From Lasiosphaeris hirsuta (Eukaryota; Ascomycota; Sordariomycetes; Sordariales; Lasiosphaeriaceae), in the NCBI GenBank assembly GCA_030549175.1, contig JAUKUA010000001.1, forward strand, positions 7,812,001 through 7,876,000: DNA of 64,000 bases. Direction: 5' to 3'. Each line of letters begins with the position of its first letter. Position 1 is the first letter of the stretch. A model generated the notes under the pieces. The model worked only from the letters and a program-made list of their open reading frames with translations, was not told the origin of the DNA and ran no database searches. Positions 45,963 through 57,570 of this stretch are shown here, one piece after another. Both the position numbers and the translations under genes were made by a program.

Positions 45963-46310
45963 TTAGCGCTGGGCACTCCAAACGCTCTTCAGGAGGCCGT
46001 CACGCTGGGCCAGCCTGTTCAGGGCATCGTCGCTCTCGCCCATGGCGCGGACGAAGCCGGAGAGGGCGTAGATGATGGTCTCTCCCTGGATGGCGCGGCC
46101 GTTCTCGTCGACTTTGGCAATCGAGAGCTGGCAAGAACCGTGGTCCTTGGCCTTGATGATTCTGCCCGTCGCGGAGCACTTGCGGGGGACGTAACTGCGA
46201 GGCAACCGGCGTCAGAAAAATGTGTCCCAATTGCAACGGATTTCCCATGCGCCCGGGGCGCTTAAAAAAACAACTCACAGGTCGACGATCTCGCCACGGT
46301 CGTTCTCCAT
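45963..46310 (-). CDS. rps21: 40S ribosomal protein eS21 (S21)
   Basis: Small-subunit ribosomal protein. Exons 46310–46279 and 46194–45963, with an 84 bp intron (GTGAGT to GCAG), encode 87 residues, the usual length for the family. The start [20 protein letters not shown] and the body [39 protein letters not shown] and the C-terminal WSAQR are diagnostic. An intron placed right after the first eleven codons is common in fungal ribosomal protein genes. It is transcribed divergently from SLX4 across about 530 bases. Confidence 0.97.
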
Positions 46311-46844
46311 CTTAGCAGCTGGTAATGCGTACCGGTGGGTGACGGAAAAGGTGTTGTTTGCGGTGTCGGCAGCGGTGTCGGCAGCGGTGCTAGACAAAAA
46401 TTCGGTCGAGTCTGGAATTTCGATGATTTTTGGCGATTTGGTGGGAGCCCCAGCTGTGGGTCGAGTGCACGGACCACCTTCCTGCCAAAATCAAAAAAGC
46501 AAGAAGCCAAGCGGCGGGGCAGTGGTCATGCGGGCCGTCAGCTGACTGCGTGAGCGATTCGCGATGCGACAAATTTCGGCAGCTGCTCCCCGCTCGCGAG
46601 CCAACTGCCAACCACTGCCGCCCTTGTTTTGATGTTGACCTTTTTCCGATACAGATACAGGATCCCGCCATTATCCAATAGCGATGCTCCCTCTGCAGGC
46701 ATCATCGTTGCACCCACCCACACATATCTGACTCCTCGCGCATCAATCGAAACCTCAAATCTGTCGTCCCCAGCGAAGGCTGTCGGGAGATTGGGACGCG
46801 CCTGGCGCAATCGCCCCCCTCCGCGAAGCATTTCAAATTCGACA

Positions 46845-49670
46845 ATGGCATCCGGCGTTGCCTCGCCCGCAAGAATGGCGCACAGCCATTCCGTCATTCT
46901 CATATCCTCATCGCCCGAGTTCCCTTCGATTGGCGAGTTCCTCTCAAAGTCGCCGACGAGACCTGCCATGCGCACCGGAAGCGCCACTGCTCCCTTACCC
47001 GACACCGCCATCAGGTCGTTCAAAACAGCTGCAAGCGCCTGGGTACCGTCGCACGCCGGGGAAGAGGGGGTCACCAGCAGAGACCATGACGGACACGAGG
47101 ATGGAAGTGTCCCAACAACAAATTTGGCACCCGAGCCGGTGATCAGATTGTCTCCAGTGCCAGCACCTGCGCCTGCTCCCGCAAAGCCGCGTGCAGCAAG
47201 GAAACCAAGAGCAGCGGCAGCCACCAAGAAGAAGAAGACGGGCAATGCTACTATGGGAGATGCAGCGGGCGAAGCACCAGATGATCCCGCGGCCCCGGCG
47301 ACAGCTGCTCCGCCAGTAGCAAAGCCTGCGAGGAAGCGAAGAACGGCAAAGAGCGCAGCGGACGGACAAACCACTCTGCCGAAAGCCAGGGTCACCAAGT
47401 CCACAGCGAAAGAAAAGGCCTCGAGCAAGAAGGCTGAGACCGTCAGCAAGCACTTTGCCGCACCAATCCCCGATGTAGCGCTGATTGAAGATGAGTCCCT
47501 GGTTATGGAGCCAGCGATGCGGTGGAGGACAGATTGGACCCCTCTACCCGAGAATCCTGCCGCTGGCTCGTCCGCCGCCAAAGAGGTCTCTTCATCTACC
47601 CAACAAGATGCGCAGTCCACAAATACTCCTCAGAGGGATGTCTTCAAGGGCCTCCAGGACACCTATGGTCGCAGAGCGGAGGGGGATGACCAACCGAGCG
47701 GAGCCGCTGGCAGTTCTGTGGTCAACGATGTTCTCGGGAAGAGGAAGTTGATTCAGATGGCTGTTACTGCCACCACGTCGGCTGGCAATACCACAGCCAA
47801 CTCGCCAGAGATATCACCGGTAAAAACCAAAGCGCCGAAGAAGAAGCCGCGGACAATCACGGATCTTGCAACAGCTGCGTATCGAGTGCAGGAAATTGAC
47901 ACCTCGGCATCAACGGAGGCTTCGAGGCAGGACTCCCTCCTGGATTGCTTTGGCACCGGTGGTGACACAACTGGTGGTCCCAGCAAGGTGCAGGCCGCCC
48001 GGAAAGGGAAGGCCACAAAGAAACCAGCGAAGCCGAGGGTGTCGAAAAAGAAGGCAGAGCCACGCAAGCAAGTATTGCTATCGCCCGCCAGTGCAATGAG
48101 ACAGGTGTCGCGCCAGGATTTTGTTTTTGGCACCGCAAGCCAATTGGCGACCGAGGAGGATCCAGATCTCCTGCGCGCACTGCACAAAGCAATGAAGGAG
48201 TCTAACCATCCAGACAGCGACCCATTTGCAAGCTCCAGTCCCGGGTGCGGTAATGTCGCCACTCGAAGGAGGTTGGTAAGTAAGCTTTGGGCAGCGGGTG
48301 CCAGAGATGATGAAGGCGACTTGGTTGATCTGGAAGTTGTGGACTTGACAGAATCCCCAGTGCCCGTAGAGTACTTGCTGCCGAGTCTCCCGACGGCGCC
48401 GCCCGCAAAAGACAAAGCAGAGCAGAGAGTGCAGCTGCCCGCAGCATCGGAGCGGGTTGAGATGGAGATTGCGTCATCCGAGTTTGACACCTTTGATAGT
48501 ATGCTCGAATCACCCCAATTCATGAACCCACCAAAATCACTCTTTTTCTCTACGCAGAATGTTGGCGAAGCTTCGCAGCAGCCTTCATCGGAGCCAACCA
48601 CCAACTCGCACGGCGACCAGCTGCCAAGCCTTGGGCCGGAACCCGACTTTGAGCCACCGCCAAGCAACCAAGAGCACAACCAGCTGCTAGTTGAGGGTCC
48701 TCCACGCCCAAAGTACGAGTTATTCACCGACGCGCAGCTGGCCAAGGTAGTCGCTTCGTACGGCTTCAAGGCTGTGAAGAAACGGACGGCAATGATTGCA
48801 CTTTTGGATCGGTGTTGGACGAGCAAGGCACAAACGAACCCGGGAAGCAAAGCGCCGCAGGCTGCCATGACGACTTCTGCTGAACAGGCCGCGCCGGCGG
48901 CTCCTGTCCCGGCGGGCTCCCCAAGCCGGCCGAGGGAGCGACCGCCGAGGAAGAGTTTGGTCGCCGCGACAGCGACTGCCGTTGAAGCCGAACCGCCCCA
49001 GCCGGTGAAGCGGCCGCGGGGACGGCCCAAAAAGGACGCAACTGTAGCATCCTCTCCTAAGCCGGCGAGAGCTACCAAAGCAAAGGCCAAGGCTAAAGCT
49101 GCAGTGCCCCCCGAACCCACCACAGTGATGGCCCCGCCTCCTCTCCCGGCGCCGAGGTCGCCTCGCCTGCCAGCCACCACAACCCCCAAGCGGCGCAAAG
49201 CGCCTGCCAGAGCCGTGCTCAAGATCCCCGATTCTGGATCGGACTCTGACTCCTTTGAAGACCCCTTCGCATCATCCCCTCTGTCGTCGTCGGACAAACA
49301 AACACGTGACGTTTTCTCGTCGCCGTCCAACACGCAAATGAAAGTGTCGATCACGGAAGACACGGAAATTTCGCTCCTCGTAGCGAGCCCGACGACGCAG
49401 CAGGCGGCCATGTTCGGGCACATCACCAAGGCGGTGACGTCGGCGCCGCCGACCAAGGACCCGGAGAATCCATCGTGGCATGAGAAGATGCTCCTGTACG
49501 ATCCGGTCATTCTGGAGGATCTCACAGCGTGGCTGAATGCAGGGCAGCTGGACCGGGTGGGGTACGATGGAGAGGTGGCACCGGCGGATGTGAAGCGGTG
49601 GTGTGAGAGTAAGAGTGTTTGTTGTTTGTGGAGGGTGAACTTGCAAGGGAAGGAGAGGAAGCGGTTTTAG
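46845..49670 (+). CDS. slx4: Structure-specific endonuclease subunit SLX4
   Basis: Scaffold of the SLX1–SLX4 nuclease that processes branched DNA during repair and recombination, in the nucleus. Single exon of 941 residues from the ATG at 46845 (a further Met sits at 46875). Early conserved motif: VILISSSPEFPSIGEFLSKSPTRP. Long basic, AT-hook-like and disordered parts follow (RKPRAAAATKKKK, KRPRGRPKKD). A segment near the middle is AMRWRTDWTPL; a SUMO-interaction-type motif is VVDLTESP. A SAP-like region reads YELFTDAQLAKVVASYGFK. The conserved C-terminal domain that binds SLX1 spans the last 80 residues: SWHEKMLLYDPVILEDLTAW, then VKRWCESKSVCCLWRVNL. The UBZ zinc fingers of animal SLX4 are absent, as usual in fungi. 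Confidence 0.92.
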   Translation: MASGVASPARMAHSHSVILISSSPEFPSIGEFLSKSPTRPAMRTGSATAPLPDTAIRSFKTAASAWVPSHAGEEGVTSRDHDGHEDGSVPTTNLAPEPVIRLSPVPAPAPAPAKPRAARKPRAAAATKKKKTGNATMGDAAGEAPDDPAAPATAAPPVAKPARKRRTAKSAADGQTTLPKARVTKSTAKEKASSKKAETVSKHFAAPIPDVALIEDESLVMEPAMRWRTDWTPLPENPAAGSSAAKEVSSSTQQDAQSTNTPQRDVFKGLQDTYGRRAEGDDQPSGAAGSSVVNDVLGKRKLIQMAVTATTSAGNTTANSPEISPVKTKAPKKKPRTITDLATAAYRVQEIDTSASTEASRQDSLLDCFGTGGDTTGGPSKVQAARKGKATKKPAKPRVSKKKAEPRKQVLLSPASAMRQVSRQDFVFGTASQLATEEDPDLLRALHKAMKESNHPDSDPFASSSPGCGNVATRRRLVSKLWAAGARDDEGDLVDLEVVDLTESPVPVEYLLPSLPTAPPAKDKAEQRVQLPAASERVEMEIASSEFDTFDSMLESPQFMNPPKSLFFSTQNVGEASQQPSSEPTTNSHGDQLPSLGPEPDFEPPPSNQEHNQLLVEGPPRPKYELFTDAQLAKVVASYGFKAVKKRTAMIALLDRCWTSKAQTNPGSKAPQAAMTTSAEQAAPAAPVPAGSPSRPRERPPRKSLVAATATAVEAEPPQPVKRPRGRPKKDATVASSPKPARATKAKAKAKAAVPPEPTTVMAPPPLPAPRSPRLPATTTPKRRKAPARAVLKIPDSGSDSDSFEDPFASSPLSSSDKQTRDVFSSPSNTQMKVSITEDTEISLLVASPTTQQAAMFGHITKAVTSAPPTKDPENPSWHEKMLLYDPVILEDLTAWLNAGQLDRVGYDGEVAPADVKRWCESKSVCCLWRVNLQGKERKRF

Positions 49671-50225
49671 TGGGGGGGGATGGGGGTTGGTACAGGGATT
49701 AGCAGGGCTGCATTTGTTTGGTTTGGGGGCGGCCTGAGTTTGCGAGGGACCGCGAGTTGTTCATATACTCTACACGAATGCATGATTGAAGACGAGATGG
49801 ATGACAAATGGACGACTTTGATGGCGGTGTTGGTGTTTTGCCCACTGACTGACCCCTGTCTGACAGAAAGCGGGGCGGGGGCGGCGTCACGAACGGCGAA
49901 ACGGCGAAACGGCGAAACGGCGAAACGGTGGGCCTCGGCTCAGAAGCCAAGTTCAACAACGACACTTGGTCCAACTCCGAGTCGCGATCTCACTCCCCAC
50001 TGAGTGTCGTGTATTTCCCCGCTTGGCCCAATCATTATGCCCCCACGACTTGCCAAATGGTCCGTTATAGGCATTCAATCAATTGAATCAAAATTGGCTC
50101 TGCGGTTTGCCCGCCTCGTATTTCAAGTTGCAGCACACGGCTTTCGTTCATCACTCGTATCAAACATTGCACCCGCGACAAAAACATTGGCGGTCCGGAA
50201 AGCAAGGCAAACACGCCTGCCAGCC
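49671..50225. other. Intergenic region with an 8-bp tandem repeat
   Basis: AACGGCGA is repeated about 4.6 times at 49892–49928. The rest holds the SLX4 3' flank and the Nudix gene promoter. Confidence 0.65.
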
Positions 50226-51340
50226 ATGGCGGAGCCCTCAGGACAGCGGCTGACAGTATCGTCAGACGCAGCAAAAAGGAAAAGGGCGCCACTGAGACCC
50301 AGTGCGAGGTATGTGCCACCATGATGATCATCTGACAGATCCTATCGACACCACCCGGAAGCTGACAACCCCCCAGCATCCTCATCCTGTCGCCCACCAA
50401 CCAGGTCTTGCTCCTGCACCGCGTGCAGACCTCGACGTCCTTCGCATCGGCCCACGTGTTTCCCGGCGGCAACCTGTCGCCGCTCCACGACGGCGGCCCG
50501 CTCGATCCGGAAGCCCCCGACGCGCACCAGGACAGCGAGCTGTACCGGCTGGCCGCGGTGCGCGAGACCTTTGAGGAAAGCGGCCTGGTGCTCGCGCGCC
50601 ACCGCGACAGCGGCGCGCCGCTGCGCCTCGCCCCAGACGTCATCGCCGCCGGCCGCGCCGCCGTCCACGCCAACCGCGTCCGCTTCCCCGACTGGCTCGC
50701 CGCCGTCGGCGCCGTCCCCGACACCCCCGCCCTCGTCCCCTTCACCCGCTGGATCACCCCGCCATCCATGCCCGCCCGCTTCTCCACCCAGATGTACCTC
50801 TACGCCCTCCCGCCCCGCGAATCCGAATCCGATTCCGAATCCATCCTCCCCACCACCGACGGCGGCCTCGAGCACACCGCCGCCGCCTTCGCCGACCCCC
50901 GCGCCTGGCTCGCCCGCGCCCGTTCTGGTCGCGTCGTGCTCTTCCCCCCGCAGTTCTACCTCCTCCACCTGGTCGCCGACTTCCTCACGGGCCCGCCGCC
51001 GCCGGGCTGGGCCGGCGCGCCCGCGGCGCACTACCAGGCGCAGCGAGACGCGCTGACAGCGTTCCTGCGCGCGCCACCACAGCCGGTTGGGGGCCGCGGT
51101 GGGGAGGCGGAGGCGATCCCGTGGGCTGAAAAGGTTATTAGTCCGTCGGTGCTGTTCACGCGGCGCGGCGACGGGCGCGTGGTGCTGGGGCTGGAGAAGC
51201 CGGGGCCGGAGTTGGCGGGGATTGGGAGGGGCGGGGATTGGGAGAGAGTGGTGCTCGTACGGTTTGGGGAGGGAGGGCCGAGTGAGGTCGAGGTGAGGTG
51301 GAGGGAGGAGGTAGTGAGGGAGGAGAGGGAAAAGTTGTGA
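50226..51340 (+). CDS. Nudix hydrolase, NUDT19-like
   Basis: Predicted hydrolase of nucleoside-diphosphate-linked substrates, 348 residues. Exons 50226–50308 and 50377–51340; the 68 bp intron has a GTATGT donor, CTGAC branch and CCAG acceptor. The Nudix box is recognisable: GG upstream in FPGGNLSPLHDGG and REtfEEsGLVL in LAAVRETFEESGLVLARH, with metal-binding glutamates present. The long insert between the Gly motif and RExxEE, and the following RWITPPSMPARFSTQMYL, resemble the NUDT19 (peroxisomal CoA diphosphatase) subgroup. The C-terminal tripeptide is not an obvious peroxisome signal (ending REKL; KL is only partial). Substrate is therefore inferred, not shown. Confidence 0.85.
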
Positions 51341-54300
51341 TGGCCGGTGCCGGCGCCGGCGCACCGCGCGTGCGTCTTTGTAAGTGGCGTTGGTATACCC
51401 AGGTTCTAGCTATGGCTGGTCCGCACTAATCATACCTGTAACATTTCCTGGCCGAGTCCTTCGTCCTTCCAAGGTTCGCCATCTCCAGCCCTACCCGTCT
51501 TGTCGTCACTGTGGTAATGGGTCTCTCGCCTCAGATTGTTCCGTGGAGACCCAAGCCCAGAGAAAAGCTTTCTGGAGCACCACAGTCCCATACAAGAGGT
51601 TAGAAGAACCAGCGATGAGCTTCCGAATGAGCCTCATCAAGTCAACTGGGATCTTTTTCTCGATGATGGGGAAAATAGGCATGGCGAAGAATAAGCATTC
51701 AGTATCGAATGTCACATTCTTGTATGAAGGACCAACTCGGGAACTGTCCGGTGTCCCCCGTGGTGTTGTAAAAAAAACTGAAGATGGTGAATTCGTTCAC
51801 TAAGGCAGAAGACTCCTAGGTGCAGTCTTGCCTCAAGTTCAACGAGGGCATTAGCGTTGCCAAGCGCAGAGTCAACGCTGTCAACAAGCCGTTCACGTTC
51901 AAGCCCAAGATTAAGGAGGGCATGTTGTCGTTGCCGCGTGGTGAGACATACCATCATGGGCCGAGGGAACGCCAATCTCTTCCCAGAGTGTCGACAGAGC
52001 CCACCTGAAGCCGTTCCGCCCCGCCGCACCTATGACGTTGAGGTTCTTGACAAGTCTCCGCCGCCATCTCGGCCGTCCTCTCTTTGTCGTCGCTCGCTCG
52101 GTTTCCAATCCGACCGCAGTCAATGTGGTCTCTGTTGCATTCGCCACGGCAGTAGGTAAGGAGATCATCTGGCCAGCCTCCTCTGAAGACCCGATCCCCC
52201 CCCCCCCCCCCCCCCCTACGCCTCACTGCTTCCAGTCGCTGGAAAGACCGAGGCTTTGGCAATCGACACCCTGATCTATCTCAACAGCAACGAATCAGAA
52301 GCCACCTTAGGGATGAGAATCACCCACCCATGGGCACCCATTCGGTACCCATACCATGAAGTGGGTGATCCAGTGAGTACCTAAATCTTGGCACCCATTA
52401 CCCAAAAAAAAAACCCCCCACGGGTGAAATGGGTAGTTACCCGTAGGTGGAAAAAGACAATGAGGGTTAGGGTTGAAATAGTGCGAGAATGCATTTAAAC
52501 TATGATACGGTATAATATAATAATGATATGTTAGAATCGCCAGAGTATTTATAATACCTTATCATGTAAATATAATAATGTAGCAATCTATGTAGCAATC
52601 TATGTAGCAATCTATGTAGCAATCTATGTAGCAATCGTATTAGCTTATATTGGATGGCCCCTATAACCCGCGAGCCGGCCCCCACGCCCCTTCCACTTCC
52701 CGCCTCTAAAAGGAGATAGTCAGGGCTAACCTCTTCACCTGCTAAAAGACGCTAGCTCAATGATGATGATAGTAGCGGCGATGACCGCGAAAGCACGTCC
52801 GAAAAATCAGACTCCGAACATGAGGAAACTGACGAGGAACCTAACCTATCTGGCTCGGATAGTAGCAATCAGTATGACAATCACCTCCTCCCTCGACTCC
52901 ACCTCAACTACCTATGGAGGACGCTATGGCAAACCATGAATTTATCACGAAAAACCTATAGGCGTTCGTACCTAAGATCCTAGACCTTACGACACGCCAT
53001 CAAAGTACTCATGGCGGTGGGTATCTCACTTTCGCAAGCTATAGAAAATCTATGAAGTATGTGACTACTATGGATTCCGGGCGTCTGGTGGAAAAAAGGG
53101 CCTGCGAATACCAAGCCGCCGCAACCAAGAGCCGCCGTTATCCAGGCGCATTACGAACGGCAGCAGTACATGCTGATCCCTAAACACCCGCAGATCTGCC
53201 AACGGTACTCTGATTCTGGTGGCCGGACACGGGCCGTCAGCGAAAAATTTAGTATCTGTCATTCATTTGATTTTGTCGAAAAGTCTGTCATATTTTTCAT
53301 ATTGTCTTTCAGTTCAACAACCTCTCGTTTCATCGGCAGCATTTTTTCTTTTTGTTCTTCTCCGGCGCCTTTGTGATCTTGGCTACGATTCCAGCATCAA
53401 GCATCGTCGTTTCTGGCCGTCTGCATCTGCGGCAACATCTCTGGAAGTGTTGTGCCAGTTACCGTCCCTGGCATTACTCACCTCGCAATCATGTCGACCG
53501 AGTTTCATACCACCAAGGACTCCCTTGTGGGAAATGGTATCCAGCCTACCGAAGGCTATCTCTCTTGGCCTGTCGTCCGGATCCATCACGACGCCTTCAC
53601 TTTGGGACCTGGAGATAATACCAGTAGCGCCATTCTCCCCGTCGCCTGCATCTGCAGTACCATCGCCGGCATTGCCGCCCCAGTTCTCAATGTCAGGAGT
53701 GCTGTTGCCCGGAATATCACGATCCATTCCCAGGTCGGAGCGCATCGGAGCAGATCCCTTGGCCGATCAGCTTCGGAGACGTTCATGTTTCATTCTGGCG
53801 ATCAGTTTGACTTTCGCTGTAGTCATGAGATACCTCTTGATCACCGAGTGTTTTCGGCGGGTGATTCCAATCAACCATACCGAGGCAATACCTTCGCCCG
53901 CGATTACGTGTGCCGCCTGAGTCCACTCGACAGGCGGCAGCGCCTTCGTTGGGCTGTGTGACAAGTGTAGGATCGAAACCCCCCGAAGAAAAAAAAAAAG
54001 AAAAGAAAAGAAAAAAGCAGTTTTCTCCCAATAACGCCCACTTTAGCTATGAGAATCACGAAGCCTCAACCTAGGTTCGTACCAAAGCCAACGAGTGAGG
54101 TGGAGTAGTTGATGATCCGTATGGACAACATGGAAGCTAGCAGACCATGATGGGATCCGTCTTGGACGAGATCCAGTACGCGAGCCAAGAGCAAAAAGAC
54201 CCATCAGAGCCGCCATCCTGAGAGTAGCGAAAGCCAGGACGAAGCGATCAAGAAACATAACCGTTACATCTTTTCACACAGTGAGGAAACCACATTTTCT

Positions 54301-55314
54301 ACAAAGTAGATGGCCAAGGGCCACACGTTCAAGTACAAAGCGTACATACATGGCAACAATGTCTTTTGCCACAGTAACGAATAAGACCACTTGCCAAACC
54401 GAGATATCAATCAGGAAGACCCCGGAGGGAATAGAAGGTGGGTAATGGATAGGCATCACTGCAGACATTGGAGGATATTTGAAATAGATCACAGATCCTG
54501 GACGCTAAACCAGTGGCCATAAAGGCCCATAAGGCCAACAACAGCAATTCTTTTGCGCGTAACGAGGGCGTTAGGCAAATTTTGGCGGGCTTCTCGCTGG
54601 CTTTCTGACTCTTGAGCCATTTCAGAGCTTTCTGTCTATAATGCCAAACTTCATGGCTTGTTGGGGCGACACCGTCCTCGCTCAATTGCTTTGGCGATGG
54701 AGACTGCGATTCCTCGTCGTCGTCGTACCTTTCGCCGCTTTCCTGGCTGACCATGTTCATGGCTTTGGCTATCTCGTCCTCGCCAGCGCTGACTTTCTTC
54801 TAGGCCGAGGGGACCTTGTATTCATGGTCGACGGTTTCTTTTGCGCTGCACTCGTCCTGGCTCTGGTTGACAGTCTCACCGCGACCCGTAGCCCGCACAG
54901 AACTATGGGTAGCTATCCATAGACTAGCGTGAGATGCGGTGTTTCCTTGATATCTGAATAGAACCGTAGTACGGCGTAAATGAACTCTCTAACCTGCCTA
55001 GAAACATGTGGTGGGGTTTCGTGCGTCTACTTTAGCGAGTCTTGTGTCGGCCTCCACTAGGACTTATTAGGAGTACAGAAAATAGAGGTAATTAAAGAGG
55101 ATTTCATGAAGCACACGCTTAGTTGGCCGCTCAAATCTACCGTGGCCATCATTCATGCCAAACCCCGGTTCTGACCCTATCCATGCCCCCCCCCCCCCCC
55201 CCCCCCCCGGTCTCGCTATCACGCCCTTTCCAAACGCCACGCTTTGCCTCGTATAAGATACATGAAAGAAAATGAGAAATACACACTGTTATCCGCTACC
55301 CCAAACCCCGCGGA
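51341..55314. other. Gene-poor, partly AT-rich region with possible transposon debris
   Basis: Base composition drops sharply near 52480–52640. A C run (52199–52216), an array of CCCAT/GGGTA motifs (52308–52460), a 12-bp tandem repeat (52579–52636), an acidic coding-like stretch (52770–52870) and a second C run (55188–55208) are present. Frames at 53219–53964 and, on the minus strand, 54043–54760 are open but break repeatedly and match nothing I know. I read the region as eroded repeat DNA with no intact gene. Confidence 0.55.
52579..52636 (+). repeat. 12-bp tandem repeat (TGTAGCAATCTA)
   Basis: Four perfect copies plus a partial fifth, inside AT-rich DNA. Confidence 0.95.
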
Positions 55315-57570
55315 CTACAAAAACATGTTCCTCGAATCCGCATCCTTCTTGGTCTGGCCGGGCGCCGTATAATCGACGCCGCTAAGGTTCGTCAGATCCT
55401 TTTCAAACATATCCTGGATCTTGGTGATCTGCAGCAGCTGCTTCAGGTCGAGCTTGACCTCGTCAAAGGTGGCCAGGCTCTCGGCGGCCTTGATGGCGTT
55501 CTTGATCTGGCGGCCGTTGAGGTCGTGCTCGGCCAGGACGCCGAAGCCGCGCTCGTCGACGTCGACGCCGCCGGGCACGCGCGCGCAAAAATTGCGCCAG
55601 ATCTGCTTGCGCGAGTCGATGCTCAGGTCCGTGTACCGGATCGGGATGTGGATGCGCGACTTGAAGGCGTCGTCGAACGTGGTGACGCGGTTCGTCGTCA
55701 GGAACAGGATGCCGCTATAGTACTCGAGCACGCGCAGGAACACGCTGACCATGGCGTTGCGGTGCAGGTCGTGCAGCGAGCGCCGCTCCAGGAACACGTC
55801 GGCCTCGTCGATGAGCAGCACCGCGCGCCACGTCGCCGTCATGTCCATGATGCGCGTCAGCTGGTGGTCGAGGTCAGTGCTAGAGATGCCCACTGGCTCG
55901 GAGTCAGTTTGGAATCAATCATATTGCCATTCCTTGGCTGGCAGGGGGATTATCTCACGGTCGCCGCTGGAAACCATATAAAGTGGCCGCTTTACATACT
56001 CGGCGACACACTCGGCCGTCAGCGTCTTGCCCACGCCGGGCGGGCCATGCAGCACGCAGACTAGGCCCTGGCCCTTGCCCTTGACGATGTCGTCAAAGCT
56101 TTCTCGATCTTGGGCGTGCGAGGACACGAGTGCCTGCACCGTCTTCTTGACTGCGGGATCGAGCACAAGCTGGTCAAAGCAGTTGGTGTTCCACTCGATG
56201 GGGAACAGCTCGTCGGCGAAGAACTCGAGGAAGCGCTTGTTGGTAAACGAGTAGCCACGCACCGTGGCGTTGGTCAAGGCGGCATCCGCATCCGACAGCT
56301 TCTCGTGCACAACCTTCTTGTCCGACAGGAACTGGGCCATGCCGAAGCCCTTGCGGCGCGTGGACCGCTCGCGCTTGGTCGCCTCGTTTTGGGCAGGCAG
56401 CTCCTTGACGACAAACGAGTCGTTTGGCTCGAGCCGGTGGTACGTCTTGGCATCAATCATGACACGGCCGTTCACGGTGAACTTGGCGTACATGCCATCG
56501 ATGCGCTTGAGAGCAATGTTGTTGTACTGGAGGTAGTGCTGGCCGATGAAGCCCTCGAATTTGCGGCCGCGCGCAACGAGCTCGGCGTGCACCTCTTCGG
56601 CATCCTCGAGCAAATCAAGTGGCATGGTTGGCAGCTCGCTCAGCTCGCGCGTGCCGGGGTACTTGGGAACGAACAGCTCCGTCTTGCGGGTGCCGAGGCG
56701 CTCGCCGTCGAAATCAAGGTAGTTGACGCGCATCCCGAGACCTGGGAGGTCGTCACAGTCGTCGTACCACGTCTCGAGGACGCGGAAGGCGCGGTTCTGA
56801 TCGAGGATCTTGCAGTGGATGATCTTCTCGGGGGGGAAGAGGGTCCACAGGCGGTCGTAGCTCATGGCCTTGTGGTCGGAGGCCAGGCACTTGTCGTAGG
56901 CAGCGATGTCGAGGGCAAAGTGCGTGCGGATCCAGTCGAGGAGGACCTCGAGGTGCTTGAGCGACTCGCCATCGTCGGCAAAGCGCTCGCGGCCTTGCTC
57001 CTCGAGCTGCTTGCGGTAGTGGAAGAGCGAGTGGTAGGGGGCCTCGATCTGGACGTCGTCGACGTCGATGGGATCGCCCGGGAAGTAGCCAATCACATCG
57101 TACGTGAGCTGTCTCAGCGGCTGGGGATTGACGTAGAGGCGAGTGGTGTCGAGATCGCCGTCCGAGTCGTAGTGCCGGACCAGGCAGAAGGCGAAGAGGC
57201 GCCACCAGTCCTTCTGCTTGGGCTTTTCGGCCTCAGTCTTGCGCTCGGCGAAGAAATGCACGTCCTTATCGTCGTAGCGTCGGTCCAGGTGCTTGATCTC
57301 GCACTTCATGGTTTGGTCCTCTGGTACCTCGTCCTTCTTCGCGTCCGTCTCGTCTTTCTTGGCCTCGGCCTCATCCTTCTTCACCTCCGGCTCCGGATCT
57401 TTGGCCACCTCACCAGACTTGCCACCTGTGCCCGCCCCGTTCGCCGTCTCACTGTCCTCCTTCTCGGCCGTATGGCCATTGGCCGTGGTGGCAACACCGT
57501 TGGTCGGCTCCTTCGCCGGCGCGGCGACAGCCCCGTTTGGGGTCTCGTCGGCGAGGATTCCAGGCGCCAT
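55315..57570 (-). CDS. AAA+ ATPase with N-terminal DUF7025-like region
   Basis: ATP-driven protein-remodelling factor of about 729 residues; partner unknown. Exons 57570–55959 and 55892–55315, intron 66 bp with GTGAGA donor, CTGAC branch and CCAG acceptor. The first 90 residues are a low-complexity Ala/Lys/Asp/Glu tail with repeated KKDE units. The central part (DWWRLFAFCLVRHY, LFHYRKQLEEQGRERF, FPPEKIIHCKIL) fits the DUF7025 region found in front of many fungal AAA proteins. The ATPase core has Walker A GPPGVGKT (509–516), Walker B LLIDEAD (Asp566, Glu567), FLTTNR as sensor 1 and FKSRIHIPIRY with the arginine-finger region. No membrane segment or mitochondrial signal is seen, unlike Bcs1. 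It lies upstream of nothing in an operon sense, but is the nearest gene to the TPR-CHAT gene, same strand. Confidence 0.88.

Noticed and set aside
47753..49525. 590-codon open frame antisense to SLX4
   Set aside because: It is the complement of a gene with strong GC bias and few stop-generating codons. No motif was seen, while the plus strand has clear SLX4 domains.
50342..51364. 340-codon minus-strand frame opposite the Nudix gene
   Set aside because: The Nudix box lies on the plus strand; this frame is its complement.
51384..52160. Possible small genes at 51384–51803 and 51857–52159
   Set aside because: Short frames with no recognised motif, overlapping frames on the opposite strand and adjacent to a poly-C tract and transposon-like sequence.
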